From: VAZQ01 sp963756715
Lineage (GTDB): Bacteria > Pseudomonadota > Alphaproteobacteria > Rhizobiales > Xanthobacteraceae
Direction of reading: 5' to 3'
NCBI GenBank assembly: GCA_963756715.1
Contig: CAVWOV010000017.1
Coordinates: 62,001 to 126,000, forward strand
Length of the DNA: 64,000 nucleotides
Both the position numbers and the translations under genes were made by a program. The notes beneath the pieces were generated by a model that did not search any database, was not told where the DNA came from, and saw only the letters and a program-made list of their open reading frames with translations. The first letter of the stretch is position 1; each line of letters opens with the position of its first letter. Positions 1 through 11,455 of the stretch are shown piece after piece.

Positions 1-693
1 CGGCCAGGCGTGGTGTTGGAGGAGGGCCAGACCGTGAGCAGCCCGGCTTTGACGCTGGGCGGCGAATGTCCGAGCGGCGCTTCCAGCGCATCGACGACCG
101 CCGACAGGCGCTCGCCCGCCCGCGTGAATGCGGTGTCGGCCGACACGCCGCTCTCGGGCCGCACCGGCGTCACGACGGTGATCGCGTCCTTCACCGCGTC
201 GAACACCACCACGATGGTCGGACGCACCATGACGGCGTCGGGGATGCCGATCGGGTCCGGATTGGGTGGCGGCAACTCCTCCATCTGCCGCACCATGTCG
301 TAGCCGAGATAGCCGAAGATGCCGGCCGCCATCGGCGGCAGCGTCTCGGGCAGCACGATCCGGCTTTCGGCGAGGAAGGCGCGCAACGCCGCGAGCGGTG
401 ACTCATTGCAGGGCGTGAACCGGTCGGCGTTGCGGGCGCTGCGGTTGATCTCCGCGCGGCCATTGACCGTGCGCCAGACCACGTCGGGATCGAGCCCGAT
501 GATCGAATAGCGGCCGCGGACCGCGCCGCCTTCGACCGATTCCAGGAGAAAGCTCATCGGACGCCCGTCGGCGATCTTGAGGAAGGCCGACACCGGGCGT
601 TTCGAGATCGGCGACGAGCGTGGTCCAGACCACCTGGGTCTCTCCACGCGCGTAGCGCTTGGCGAACGCGGTTCCCTGCGGCTCGATCTGCAT
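1..693 (-). CDS. trpE: Anthranilate synthase component I, N-terminal part (cut by window edge, one frameshift)
   Basis: Component I converts chorismate to anthranilate in tryptophan synthesis. The protein starts MQIEPQGTAFAKRYARGET and continues, after one frame change, into residues such as ADGRPMSFLLES, RGRYSIIGLDPDVVWR and GIFGYLGYDMVRQMEELP, which are characteristic of the TrpE N-terminal domain. Only about 230 residues lie inside the window; the chorismate-binding catalytic half is beyond position 1. The frame changes near position 595, where a CCC/GGG run appears to hold one extra base: removing it joins DLETP to VSAFLKIADGRP. The start lies 3 bases after the ppiD stop, which suggests co-transcription with ppiD. 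The break is more likely a sequencing indel than a real lesion, because both halves are fully conserved. Confidence 0.88.
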
Positions 694-696
694 GAA

Positions 697-2613
697 TCAG
701 TTCGTGTCGGCCGCACCGCCGCTGATGACTTGGTTCAGCGCGCTCTGGTTGATGGTCACGCCGATCTCGTTTTCCAGCCGCGTGATGTATTCGCTGAACA
801 TATCCTCGGAGATCGCACGGTTGAGGGTTTCCTTGGCGCGCTTGGCGTCTTCCGAGGCGATATCGAGCGGGGGCACCACGACGTCGGTGACGCGGAACAC
901 GATCTGTTCGCCGGCCTGCGCGGCCTCCGCAGCTGCCGAGTTCGCCCTTGCGGGTGCGGAAGATCGACATCGACGGCGGTCGCCGAAAGCGGGGCAGGGG
1001 TAGCGGCGCGCTTGATGCCGGCCAGCGTCTGCACGGTCAACTGATCGGCGGTCGCGACCTCGGCGAATGTCGCTCCGCCCTTGAGCTTGTCCAGGATTTC
1101 GGTCGCTTTCGCCTTCAGGCGAGACGCGATCTCCTGCTCGCGCCAGCGCGCCTCGACCTGCTCCTTGACCTCATCGAGCGGGCGGTCATGCGACGGGGTG
1201 ATGCCGGCGACTTCGAACCACACATAGCCACCATCGAACTGCAGCGGGTCGCGCTCGGACCCCGACTTCCGCCGAAAATGCCGCCGGCAACAGCCGCTGC
1301 GGATCGGGGACGGCGATCGGCAGGCCCGATGGCGCGCGGCCGGACCGGTCGATGGCCTCCACCGTGCGCGGCGAAAGCTTGAGAGTCTTCGGCCAGTTCG
1401 GTCAGCGTCTTGCCATCGATGCGGGCGTCCTCGATCTTGTCGTAGAGCTTCAGGATATCGGCCTTGGCGCGCTCGAGGGCGAGTTCGCGCTTGAGTTCGG
1501 CCGACACGTCCTCAAGCGGGCGCACCGATTCCGGCTCGATCTTGAGGACCTGCACCAGCGCCGTGCCGAACCGGCCCTGGACCGGCGCGCTGACCTCGCC
1601 CTCCTTCAGCGCGAAGGCGGCGTCGGCCACCGCGCGGTCGATGACCGCCGACTTGGCCAGCGTGCCGAGATCGATGTCCTTGTCGGTCAGGCCGCGCTCC
1701 TTGGCGACTTCCGCGAAGCTCGTGCCCTTGGCGATGCGCTCGGCGGCGGCGCGGGCATCTTCCGCATTGGGGAAGACCATCTGCTGGATGTGCCGGCGCT
1801 CCGGGGTGATGTAGCGCGGCGTGGTGCTTTTCATAGGCGGCCTTGACGTCGGCATCGGAGATTTCGATCCACGGCGCCTGCTCGGAGGGGATCAGCGACA
1901 GGATGATGAGCTTGCGATATTCCGGCGCGCGGAAGAGCACCTTGCGCTCGTCGAAATACTTCTGCAGCGCCTCCGGGGTCGGCGCAGGGATCTCGCCGGC
2001 TTTGCTGCGGTCGAGCAGGACATATTCGATCGTCCGCTGCTCATTCTGATAGCGGTTCGCGGCCTCGATCATGGCGTTGGTCACGACCGATCCGCTCACG
2101 ATGGTGGTGGCGAGCTGGCGGCGCAGCATCTGGCGGCGCTGCTCGCCGATGAAGCGAGCCTCGGTATAGCCGGCCTGGCGAATCGTCTGTTCGAAGCGGA
2201 AGCGATCGAACTGTCCGCTCGGACCAAGAAATGATGGATCGGTGGTGATGCGCTTGACGACCTCGGCGTCGGAGACATTGAGCCCGAGCGCGCGCGCCCG
2301 TTCATCCAGCGCGACGTCGGAGATGAGTTGCGTGATCACCAGCCGGTCGAGGCCCATCGCCCGCGCCTGCTCCGAACTGATCGACCGGCCGAATTGGCGC
2401 GCGTATTGCTGCAAGCCGGTCATTATAAAGCGTGCGGAATTGCTCGATCGAGATCTCGGTCCCGCCGATCTTGGCCACGGTCGAGCGGCCGAAGCCGCGG
2501 AAGATGTCGCCGATTCCCCAGATGGCGAAGCTCAGGACCAGGACGCCGACAACGGCGGCCATCACGGACTTGCCAATCCAGTTGGACGACGCTTTGCGCA
2601 GACCTCGAAGCAT
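697..2613 (-). CDS. ppiD: Peptidylprolyl isomerase, SurA/PpiD-type membrane chaperone (several frameshifts)
   Basis: This is a periplasmic folding factor anchored in the inner membrane. The N-terminus MLRGLRKASSNWIGK is followed by one membrane helix (VMAAVVGVLVLSFAIWGIGDIF), then a SurA_N-like helical region (EQFRTLYNDRLQQYARQFG) and a parvulin domain (ERRHIQQMVFPNAEDARAAAERI, GTSFAEVAKERGLTDKDIDLGTL). The tail ends VISGGAADTN. About 640 residues is the usual PpiD length. The frame changes near 2411, 1827, 1387, 1258 and twice around 920-965; each is cured by removing one base, so the intact product can be rebuilt from end to end. It lies divergently from tpiA and directly upstream of trpE, an order commonly seen in Rhizobiales. 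Six indels in one gene with no loss of conservation argue for sequence error. Confidence 0.85.
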
Positions 2614-2818
2614 AAGCCATCCTGTCGTGATCGAGAGCCCCAAGGCCGGGCAGCCGGCGGCCAGCCAAGGCGGCTGCGCATCATAGGGAGCGCCACATCA
2701 AGCCGCAACACGTGGGCCTGTGGCACAACCGCGTACAGGCCGGGCAAATACGGCGCTGGCGTGGCCTCGGCCGCTCTGCTAACCGGCTGGCCGGGATCGG
2801 AAAAGCCAGGAATGCGGC

Positions 2819-3575
2819 ATGCCCGATGTGCGGCGCCCGTTGGTCGCGGGCAACTGGAAGATGAATGGGCTGCGGGGCTCGGTGTCCGAGCTGGACCGGA
2901 TCATTGCGGGTGCGCGTGAACTTTCCAGACGTGATCGATCTCATGGTCTGCCCGCCCGTGACCTTGCTGGCGGCTTTTGCCGCCCAGGCCCGTGGATCGG
3001 CGGTGGCGATCGGCGCCCAGGATTGCCATGCCGAGCCGTCCGGCGCGTTTACCGGCGACATTTCGGCCGAGATGCTCAAAGATGCCGGCGCCAGCGCCGT
3101 GATCGTCGGGCACTCGGAACGGCGCAGCCTCCATCGGGAGACCGACGCGGACGTGCGCGCCAAGGCCAGGGCGGCCCGGCGGGCCGGCCTCCTGGCGATC
3201 GTCTGCGTCGGCGAGACGCGGGCGGAGCGCGACGCCGGGGACGCGCTTGCGGTCGTCGGATCACAGCTCGATGGCTCATTGCCGGAGGACGCGACGGCCG
3301 CGAGCCTCGTGGTGGCTTATGAGCCGGTGTGGGCGATCGGCACCGGGCTCACGCCGACGTCCGGCGACGTGGCTGAGATGCACGGCTTCATCCGCCAACG
3401 CCTGGCGGAGCGCTTGGCGACGGCAGGGCAGGGCGTTCGCATCCTTTACGGCGGCTCGGTGAAGCCGTCGAATGCTCGTGAGCTTCTGCACATCGCCAAC
3501 GTCGACGGCGCGCTCGTCGGCGGTGCGAGCCTCAAGGCGGAAGAATTTCTGGCCATTGCCGGCGTCTATCGATAG
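2819..3575 (+). CDS. tpiA: Triosephosphate isomerase (one frameshift)
   Basis: Interconverts dihydroxyacetone phosphate and glyceraldehyde 3-phosphate in glycolysis. The start MPDVRRPLVAGNWKMNG contains the substrate-binding Asn-Lys of the NWKMN motif. Later come the catalytic His in VIVGHSERR, the catalytic Glu in VVAYEPVWAIGTG, and the phosphate-binding YGGSVKPSNA and VDGALVGGASL loops. A single extra base near 2931 separates the first 37 residues from the rest: removing it gives IIAGAREFPDVIDLMVCPPV. The rebuilt length of about 251 residues is normal. It is divergent from ppiD, with about 200 bases between the two starts that should hold both promoters. Confidence 0.92.
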
Positions 3576-3630
3576 CCGCGATAGCCGTGCTGTTGCACGA
3601 TCATCGTTTCGCAAACCGTCGCGTCGGGGC

Positions 3631-3661
3631 TGCGTCGCCGAGAGCGAAGCGAAGCGACGCA
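3631..3661. repeat. Short inverted repeat downstream of tpiA
   Basis: TGCGTCGC and GCGACGCA form a perfect 8-bp stem around a 15-base loop, 55 bases past the tpiA stop. No U-tract follows on the plus strand, so a role as an intrinsic terminator is doubtful. The rest of the 3576-3845 gap shows no gene; it must hold the promoter of the dehydrogenase cluster. Confidence 0.3.
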
Positions 3662-3845
3662 TGCCAGATCGCTGTGAGATCGGCCCAGCGGTTTTGACAT
3701 GTCGAATTGCTTCGTCACCCCCTCCCGCGTCTCCCAGATTCCCATTAGTCTCATTCGAAATAACAAATAAACACCGCGCGGTGACAACGACTTCCGCGTG
3801 GTCAAAGTCGCGCCCCGCAAGGCGCGACAGCACAGGGAGGCTGCC

Positions 3846-4562
3846 ATGGCGGACGACAACAATCCAATTGCGCGTCGAAGCTTTCTGGTTGGCGCGGGCA
3901 CCGCGGTCGCTGCGGGTTTAACGCCGCCGGCGCAGGCGCAAACGGCGCAGCCGGAGGCCGCGTCTGCCGCGCCACCTGCGAATGAGCCCGAGACGTTGCT
4001 CACCTTGACGCCGACCGAACATGCGTTCTTCGTGGCGGCGGTCGACACCATCATTCCCGCCGACGAGCTTTCGCCATCGGGCAGCCAGTGCGGGGTCGCG
4101 ACCTTCATCGACCGTCAACTCGCCGGCGCTTACGGCAATGGCGCGCGGCTCTATCGCGACGGGCCGTTCACCAAGGGCAAGCCTGAACTCGGCTATCAGC
4201 TCGCGCTCAACCCACGCGAATTCTTCCGCGCCGGCGTCGTGGCCGCCAACGAATGGACGCGCAAGACCTACGGCAAGGACTTCGACCGCCTGTCGGAAAA
4301 GGATCGCGAGGCGGCCTTGAAGACAATGGAAGGGGGCAAGGCGCCATTCCCCGGATTTACCAGCACGATGTTTTTCAATGCGCTGCTGCAGATCACGATG
4401 GAAGGCTTCTTCGCCGACCCGATGTATGGCGGCAATCGCAACATGGCGGCATGGAAGATGGTCGGTTATCCGGGTCTGCCCGCCACCTATCGCGAAGAGA
4501 TCAAGACCTACTTCGGCAAGAAATACGACCGGCCGCCCCAATCGATCGCCGATTTCTCCTGA
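3846..4562 (+). CDS. Gluconate 2-dehydrogenase subunit 3 family protein (small subunit of a GMC dehydrogenase)
   Basis: This family forms the small, Tat-exported chaperone-like subunit of membrane-bound FAD dehydrogenases for gluconate, glucose and other sugars or alcohols. The N-terminus carries a twin-arginine signal (ARRSFLVGAGTAVAAG followed by an Ala-rich cleavage region). The body contains TLTPTEHAFFVAAVDTIIPADELSPSG, typical of PF13618. The length is 238 residues. ATG 3846 is chosen because it lies 7 bases after a purine-rich AGGGAGG and gives the Tat signal directly. The flavoprotein and a cytochrome c follow on the same strand, so the three probably form one complex in which this subunit's Tat signal carries the signal-less large subunit across the membrane. 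The substrate cannot be told from the sequence. Confidence 0.85.
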   Translation: MADDNNPIARRSFLVGAGTAVAAGLTPPAQAQTAQPEAASAAPPANEPETLLTLTPTEHAFFVAAVDTIIPADELSPSGSQCGVATFIDRQLAGAYGNGARLYRDGPFTKGKPELGYQLALNPREFFRAGVVAANEWTRKTYGKDFDRLSEKDREAALKTMEGGKAPFPGFTSTMFFNALLQITMEGFFADPMYGGNRNMAAWKMVGYPGLPATYREEIKTYFGKKYDRPPQSIADFS

Positions 4563-4667
4563 TCAAAGCGTTGGCGCGATCGGCCGCGTGGCCTCATCGC
4601 GCGCGAATTCGTCAACTCATTCGGATAATCGCGCGGACAACGCGCGAAGCAATAGGAGAGGACACTC

Positions 4668-6448
4668 ATGGCCACCATGCTCAAGGAAGTGGATGCGGTC
4701 ACGATCGGGGTTGGCTTTACGGGCAGCATTCTCGCGCGCGAGCTCACCAAGGCCGGGCTGAAAGTTGTTGGCCTCGAGCGCGGTGCGAACCGCTCGGCGC
4801 ACGAGGATTTCACGCTGCCGTCGATCCGCGACGACCTGAAATACGCCATCCGTCAGGAGTTGTTTCAGGACACGCAGATGGAGACGGTGTCGCTGCGCCA
4901 TTCGCCGTCCGAAACAGCGCTGCCAATCCGCCGTCTCGGCTCGTTCCTGCCGGGCACCGGCGTGGGCGGCGCGGGCGCGCACTGGAACGGCGTCACCTGG
5001 CGGCTGCTGCCGAGCGATCACAATCTGCGCACGCACCTGGAAAACCGCTACGGCAAGAACGCGATCCCGGCGGACATGACGATCCAGGACTTCCCGGTCT
5101 CCTACGACGAGCTTGAGCCCTACTACGACCGGTTCGAGAGCCTCACCGGCATCTCCGGCAAGGCCGGCAACCTGCGCGGCAAGAAAATCGAAGGCGGCAA
5201 CGTCTTCGAAGGCCCGCGCCAGAACGAATATCCCAACAAGCCGCTCGCCAAGACCATGGCCGCGACGATCATGGAGAAGGCCGCCAAGGAGCTTGGCTAT
5301 CATCCGTTCCAGGCGCCGGCCGCCAACATGAGCGAGGCCTACACCAATACGGAAGGACTGACGCTCGGCGCCTGCGAATATTGCGGCCACTGCGAGCGCT
5401 TCGGCTGCGAGGCCAACGCCAAAGCCTCGCCGCAATCGTGCATCCTGCCGGTGCTGCTGCCCGATCCGAAATTCGAGCTGCGCACCCACGCCTATGTGAA
5501 GGAGCTGGTCTACGACCGGCAGGCCAAGAAGGTGAAGGCGGTGCGCTATGTCGATACCCGCAGCGGCGAGGAATTCGAACAGCCGGCCGGCATCGTGCTC
5601 CTCGGCGCCTACGTGTTCAACAACGTGCTGCTGATGCGCATCGCCGGCATCGGCGAGCCATACGATCCCGTCGACCGGCAAGGGCGCGATCGGCAAGAAC
5701 TATTGCTACCAGGTCAGCGGCAACGGCGTTCTGGTGTTCTTCGAGGACAAGGAGATCAACCCGTTCATGGCGGCGGGCGCGTCCCACGGCATGAACATCG
5801 ACGACTTCAACGGCGACAACTTCGACCATTCCGGGCTTGGCTTCTTCGGCGGTGCCTGGATCTCTGCCGGGCGTTCAAACGGCCGCCCGATCGCGACGCG
5901 CCCGGTGCCGCCCGGCACGCCGCGCTGGGGCCGCGAATGGAAGAAGGCGACCGCCAAGTGGTACAATCATTCGTTCGGGATCGGCGCGTCGGCCTGCAAC
6001 TACGCGCACCGCGAGAACTATCTCGACCTCGATCCGACCTACAAGGATGCGCTCGGCCGGCCGCTGATCCGCATGACCTACAATTTCCACGACAACGACT
6101 ACAAGGTCGCGCAGTATCTCGGCGGCGTGATCGACAAGATCGCGACCGCGATGAAGCCGACGATCAAGGGCAACGTCAACGTGCGGCGCGGCAACTACAA
6201 CGTCGTGCCGTATCAATCGACCCACAATACCGGCGGCACCATCATGGGCGCCGACCCGAAGACCAGCGCGGTCAACCGCTACGGCCAGGCCTGGGAGGCA
6301 GACAATCTGTTCGTCATGGGCGCCTCGCTGTTTCCGCAGAACGCCTCGCTACAACCCGACCGGCCTGCTCGGCGGGCTCGCTTATTGGACCGCGGAGGCG
6401 ATCACCAAGCAGTATATCAAGAAGCCGGGCGCGCTGGTGCCGGCATAA
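4668..6448 (+). CDS. GMC family oxidoreductase, large FAD subunit (two frameshifts)
   Basis: Catalytic FAD subunit of a gluconate/glucose-dehydrogenase-like complex. Residues 8-35 form the Rossmann FAD-binding beta-alpha-beta motif with GVGFTGS; later come the GMC loop PGTGVGGAGAHWNGVTWR and the C-terminal ENRYGQAW-like segment with ADNLFVMGASLFPQNAS. A Cys-rich stretch, ACEYCGHCERFGCEANAKAS, sits where FAD-glucose dehydrogenases bind a 3Fe-4S cluster. Frames change near 5673 and 6349; removing one base at each restores DPVTGKGAIGKNYCYQ and NASYNPTGLLGGLAYWTAEA and a stop at 6446-6448. There is no signal peptide, so export probably depends on the small subunit. A strong AGGAGAGG ribosome site precedes the start. 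Confidence 0.85.
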
Positions 6449-6463
6449 GGGGAGGGAAGATCG

Positions 6464-6833
6464 GTGGGTATTTCAGCATGGGTTGCGCCGGTCGGCGCAT
6501 GTCTCATGATCGTCGGCTTGGGACAGGCGCACGGCCGCCGACGCCGAGCACGGCAAAGCGCTGTTTCAGGGCTGCGCCGCCTGCCACAGCGAGCGCCCGG
6601 ACTCGCTTGGTCCCAATCTGCGGGGCGTCTTCAACCGCAAGGCGGCCGCGCTTGAGGATTTTCGCTATTCCAACGCCATGAAGCGGGCGAACCTCGTTTG
6701 GGACGAGGTCAATCTGCACGCCTACATCGCCGACCCGCAACGCAAGGTGAAGGGCAACCGCATGCCATTTGGCGGGTTGACCTCCCCGACGGACGTGGAC
6801 GACATCGTCGCCTACCTGAAGAGCTACAAATAG
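6464..6833 (+). CDS. Class I cytochrome c, mono-haem (one frameshift)
   Basis: Likely electron acceptor of the upstream flavoprotein. A GTG start 8 bases after GGAGGG gives a hydrophobic signal (MGISAWVAPVGACLMIVGLG). After one frame change near 6533 the mature domain reads ADAEHGKALFQGCAACHSE, with the CAACH haem-binding motif. Then come SLGPNLRGVFNRKAA and the axial-Met region NRMPFGGL, ending VAYLKSYK. Removing one G in CACGGCCGCC joins signal and domain. It carries a single haem, unlike the three-haem subunit of classical gluconate and glucose dehydrogenases. About 122 residues when rebuilt. Confidence 0.82.
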
Positions 6834-6990
6834 CGGCCTTAATCTCGGCCCGATCCCGGCCAATAGCCCCGAGGATGCCGGTAGAAATCGTGCCCGGGGT
6901 CGTGTAGACCCCCACCCGGCATCCTATATGAGCGGACGGCGAGGGCACCTTAGGGCCCGCACTCCGCTGGATTCATTTCGAGCAGGCCCC

Positions 6991-7378
6991 ATGCAGACTG
7001 TCGTTATCGTTATTCACCTCATGATCGTCCTCACCCTTGTCGGTGCGGTCCTGTTGCAGAAGTCGGAGGGCGGCGGGCTTGGCATCGGCGGCGGTGGCGG
7101 CGGCGGTTTCCTGTCGAGCCGCGGGACATCGAACGTGCTGACCCGGACGACCGCGATCCTGGCGGGGGCTTTTTTTGCCACCAGCCTGATGCTGTCGATC
7201 CTGGCGGGCATGGACCGCAAGCCGAGTTCGATCATTCGCAGCACCGGCGCCCCGACCAGCAGGCGCCCGGCGCGCCGGCGCCGACCAGCGGCGGGCGTGC
7301 TCGATACTTGCGCAAGCAGGAGACGCCGCCGGCTGGACCGCCGCCGCCCGCGGACCGCAGGTGCCGCGGTCGCAGTAG
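6991..7378 (+). CDS. secG: Preprotein translocase subunit SecG (frameshifted C-terminal tail)
   Basis: SecG is the small accessory subunit of the SecYEG protein channel in the inner membrane. Two membrane helices are visible: VVIVIHLMIVLTLVGAVLL and TRTTAILAGAFFATSLMLSIL. They are joined by the typical loop QKSEGGGLGIGGGGGG and FLSSRGTSNVLTR. Beyond residue 85 the frame changes more than once (after about 7235, near 7290 and near 7360). A Pro/Gln-rich tail recoverable in another frame (GVLD, RKQETPPAGPPPPADR, VPRSQ then TAG at 7376-7378) is typical of alphaproteobacterial SecG. It lies upstream of pyrG, a common neighbour in this order. Confidence 0.88.
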
Positions 7379-7388
7379 CGCGAAGCTT

Positions 7389-7414
7389 CGAAGGGCCGGG
7401 TGACCGGCCCTTCG
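7389..7414 (+). terminator. Intrinsic terminator-like hairpin after secG
   Basis: CGAAGGGCCGG and CCGGCCCTTCG form a perfect 11-bp stem around the loop GTGA, starting 11 bases past the secG stop. It is followed by GCTTTCTG, a weak T-tract. Position and strength support termination of secG transcription before pyrG. Confidence 0.7.
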
Positions 7415-7594
7415 GCTTTCTGTGGAAGGGTCATGCACCACGCGAATGGCTGACGCGGTCAGGGCATTAAGAAATTGCGGCAACGCTCTGTTCAGGCACG
7501 ATTATCCGTCGACATGCAAAAGCTGCATGGCGACGCCGCCGCCGCCGATAATCCACTCGTCGAATCGCTTCCAGCGGCTTAAACGTTAAGTCCC

Positions 7595-9229
<1,635 letters not shown>

Positions 9230-9353
9230 TGTCGGGAATCCCGTACCTGCTGGCTATTATTTAAAGTTGCAATGTGATATTTCATCTCCTCTTGCGAGTG
9301 CGCATGGATGTTGGCTGACGCCTTCGTCCTGAATGCGCAAGGAGGAACACCTC

Positions 9354-10161
9354 ATGGCGCCAAACCGAACGCTGTTTGCTTGGGTGGTCCCAGCTTTCAC
9401 CAGTGGATCGCCGGTCGACCACACCTGGGTCACATCCTATGACAATCGGGCGACAACCTATTCGAACGATCAGCAAGTCGCGGCAGCCGGCGAATGCTAC
9501 TGGTATTGTTGGGGTTCGTTTCACGCCACTGGGGGACTCCGGCGAACCCGACCGGTTTCCTGGGCACGCAGATTGGCGACTTGGCAATTGCACAGTGTCT
9601 GGTGCAACCGAACGCGGAACTCACGAAATGTGCCGGCCGCGCGCGGCACGATTTTCATCTATGGAGTGGATGGCGTTTGCCATCAGTTGACCGCCTCAGG
9701 TGTTATACGTCGGCGGTGCCCAACCGATGACCGTTCAGGGTGCACGCGGCTATGCGGCCAGCACGTTCTTGTACGGCACCTACGGGCTGCAACACGTCGC
9801 TTGGGCGAACAAGATCAGGTCGTGCAGGGCACCGCAGGTGCTGACGGCGGCGGAAGGTGTCCCAATGGCAGGTCCACCGGACGAATTTGAGGCGCGTGCG
9901 CGCCAGGTCTTGGGCAACCAGGACCCGAGGCTCAGCGAACTGTTGGCGTTGCGAACGGAGGCGCAGCGGATAGTTGCTATGCGGGCGCCCGACGCGGCCG
10001 CGATGTCTGCGCAGGAATTAAATCAGCACAACCAACGGGTCCTCGACCAAGCAGCTAAGCTTCTCGGCGATCAGCAATTCGAGGAGATATTCGGTTTTCC
10101 GCCAAGCGAGAAAATCGATCTCGTCGATCCGACAATCAAGCCCGGCGAACGGAATTGGTGA
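9354..10161 (+). CDS. Unrecognised protein rich in Cys and aromatic residues (several frameshifts)
   Basis: I do not recognise this family. ATG 9354 follows a strong AAGGAGG site. The rebuilt product is about 268 residues: VDHTWVTSYDNRATTYSND, then AAGECYWYCWGSFHATG, GTPANPTGFLGTQIGD, ARGTIFIYGVDGVCHQLT, VLYVGGAQPMTVQGARGYA and ASTFLYGTYGLQHVAWANKI, followed by a helical, charged C-terminal half ending KPGERNW. Frames change near 9533, 9640 and 9693. Conserved-looking Cys, His, Trp and Gly in the first half suggest a compact enzyme or binding domain; the Cys/His pattern could be papain-like, but this is a guess. No signal peptide or membrane helix is seen. The AT-rich 9255-9290 stretch upstream may hold its promoter. 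Confidence 0.6.
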
Positions 10162-10251
10162 TACTCGGCTCTGCGCAGATTGATCGCCCTTTGCCTTTCC
10201 CGCCGCCGCCATTAACGTCGGCCGCCTTCGCGTCCCCAACATGAGGCGACC

Positions 10252-10581
10252 ATGATCTACGAACTGCGCATTTATCATTGCGTCACCGGCCGGCTGCCCG
10301 CGCTGCTCAAGCGGTTCGAGTCGACGACGCTCGAGCTTTGGAATCGTCACGGCATCCGGCAGGCGGGATTCTGGACCGTGCTGGTCGGCCCCGGCGGCAA
10401 CCAGGATCTGCATTATCTGCTGGCGTGGGAATCGCTCGCCGAGCGCGAGCAGAAATGGAACAAGTTCGCGACCGACCCGGAATGGATCGCCAAGCGCGCC
10501 GACAGTGAGAAGGATGGTCCGATCGTCGCCTCGATCAACAACATGTTCCTGCAGCCGACGTCGTTCTCGGCGGTGAAGTAA
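10252..10581 (+). CDS. NIPSNAP family protein
   Basis: A 109-residue alpha/beta barrel-type protein (PF07978): MIYELRIYHCVTGRLPALLKRF opens with the family signature YELR.Y....G, followed by HGIRQAGFWTVLVGP and LHYLLAWESLAEREQKWNKF. The biochemical role of bacterial NIPSNAP proteins is poorly defined; many sit in catabolic clusters as small dimeric enzymes or binding proteins. The next gene starts 7 bases later and a deaminase follows, so it is probably the first gene of a small operon. Confidence 0.88.
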   Translation: MIYELRIYHCVTGRLPALLKRFESTTLELWNRHGIRQAGFWTVLVGPGGNQDLHYLLAWESLAEREQKWNKFATDPEWIAKRADSEKDGPIVASINNMFLQPTSFSAVK

Positions 10582-10588
10582 CCGGCCG

Positions 10589-11446
10589 ATGCCCCGCGGC
10601 CTCGATCATATCGTTCATGCGGTGCACGATCTCGACGCCGGTGCCGAACTCTACCGGCGGCTCGGATTTACCGTGGGCGCGCGCAACCGTCATCCTTGGG
10701 GCACGCACAATCATCTCGTCCAGCTTCCGGGCTTCTTCGTCGAACTGCTGACGATGGCGGAGCCCGACAAGCTCGGTGCCGACGGCTTCTCGGAGTTGTT
10801 CGCGCGGTTCAACCAGACCTTCCTGACGCATCGGGAGGGGTTCTCACTGCTGATCCTGGAAAGCCGCGATGCGGCTGCTGATGCGGCCGACTTCAAGGCC
10901 GCCGGCATTGCCGCCTCCGACGCGATCTCGTTCGAGCGCGAGGGGGCCCGGCCGGACGGCACGGCGGTGAAAGTCGGATTCTCGCTCGCGTTTGCCCGCG
11001 ACGACGGGGCGCCTGACGCCGGCTTTGCAACCTGCCAGCAGCACTTTCCCGAAAACTTCTGGAATCCAGCGTTCCAGCAGCATCCCAATACGGCAGAGGG
11101 CGTTGCGGGCGTGGTGCTGGTCGCCGAGAATCCGGCCGACCACCACGTTTTTCTCTCGTCGTTCACCGGCGTGCGGGATCTGCATGCCACATCGAGCGGC
11201 GTTTCGGCTTCGACGCCGCGCGGCGAAATCCAGATCATGGACCCATCCGCATTTCGCAGTCATTTCGGCGTCGAGCCGCCCGATATCTCGACGGGCGCCA
11301 GGCTCGCCGCGCTTCGGTTAAACGTGCGTGATCCGGCGGCGCTTGCCGCGGCATTGAACGCAGGTGGCATCGCATTTGCCCGTCACATGGGACGCTTTGT
11401 CGTTGGCCCGGCCGCCGCCATGGGCGCGACGCTCGCGTTCGAATGA
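10589..11446 (+). CDS. VOC family (glyoxalase-like) protein
   Basis: Two-domain vicinal oxygen chelate protein of 285 residues. The N-terminal module starts RGLDHIVHAVHDLDAGAELY, with the metal-ligand-type His of family members, then RLGFTVGARNRHPWGTHNHLVQL and FVELLTM. A second module lies around VAGVVLVAENPADHHVFLS. VOC enzymes include glyoxalases, dioxygenases and epimerases; the substrate is unknown here. It sits 7 bases after the NIPSNAP gene and 9 bases before the deaminase gene, which argues for one transcription unit. Confidence 0.85.
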   Translation: MPRGLDHIVHAVHDLDAGAELYRRLGFTVGARNRHPWGTHNHLVQLPGFFVELLTMAEPDKLGADGFSELFARFNQTFLTHREGFSLLILESRDAAADAADFKAAGIAASDAISFEREGARPDGTAVKVGFSLAFARDDGAPDAGFATCQQHFPENFWNPAFQQHPNTAEGVAGVVLVAENPADHHVFLSSFTGVRDLHATSSGVSASTPRGEIQIMDPSAFRSHFGVEPPDISTGARLAALRLNVRDPAALAAALNAGGIAFARHMGRFVVGPAAAMGATLAFE

Positions 11447-11455
11447 CGAGGGCGC

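Noticed and set aside
697..2613. ppiD as a true pseudogene
   Set aside because: Six indels but no decay of conserved residues or internal substitutions to stops in the repaired frame; a decaying gene would show both.
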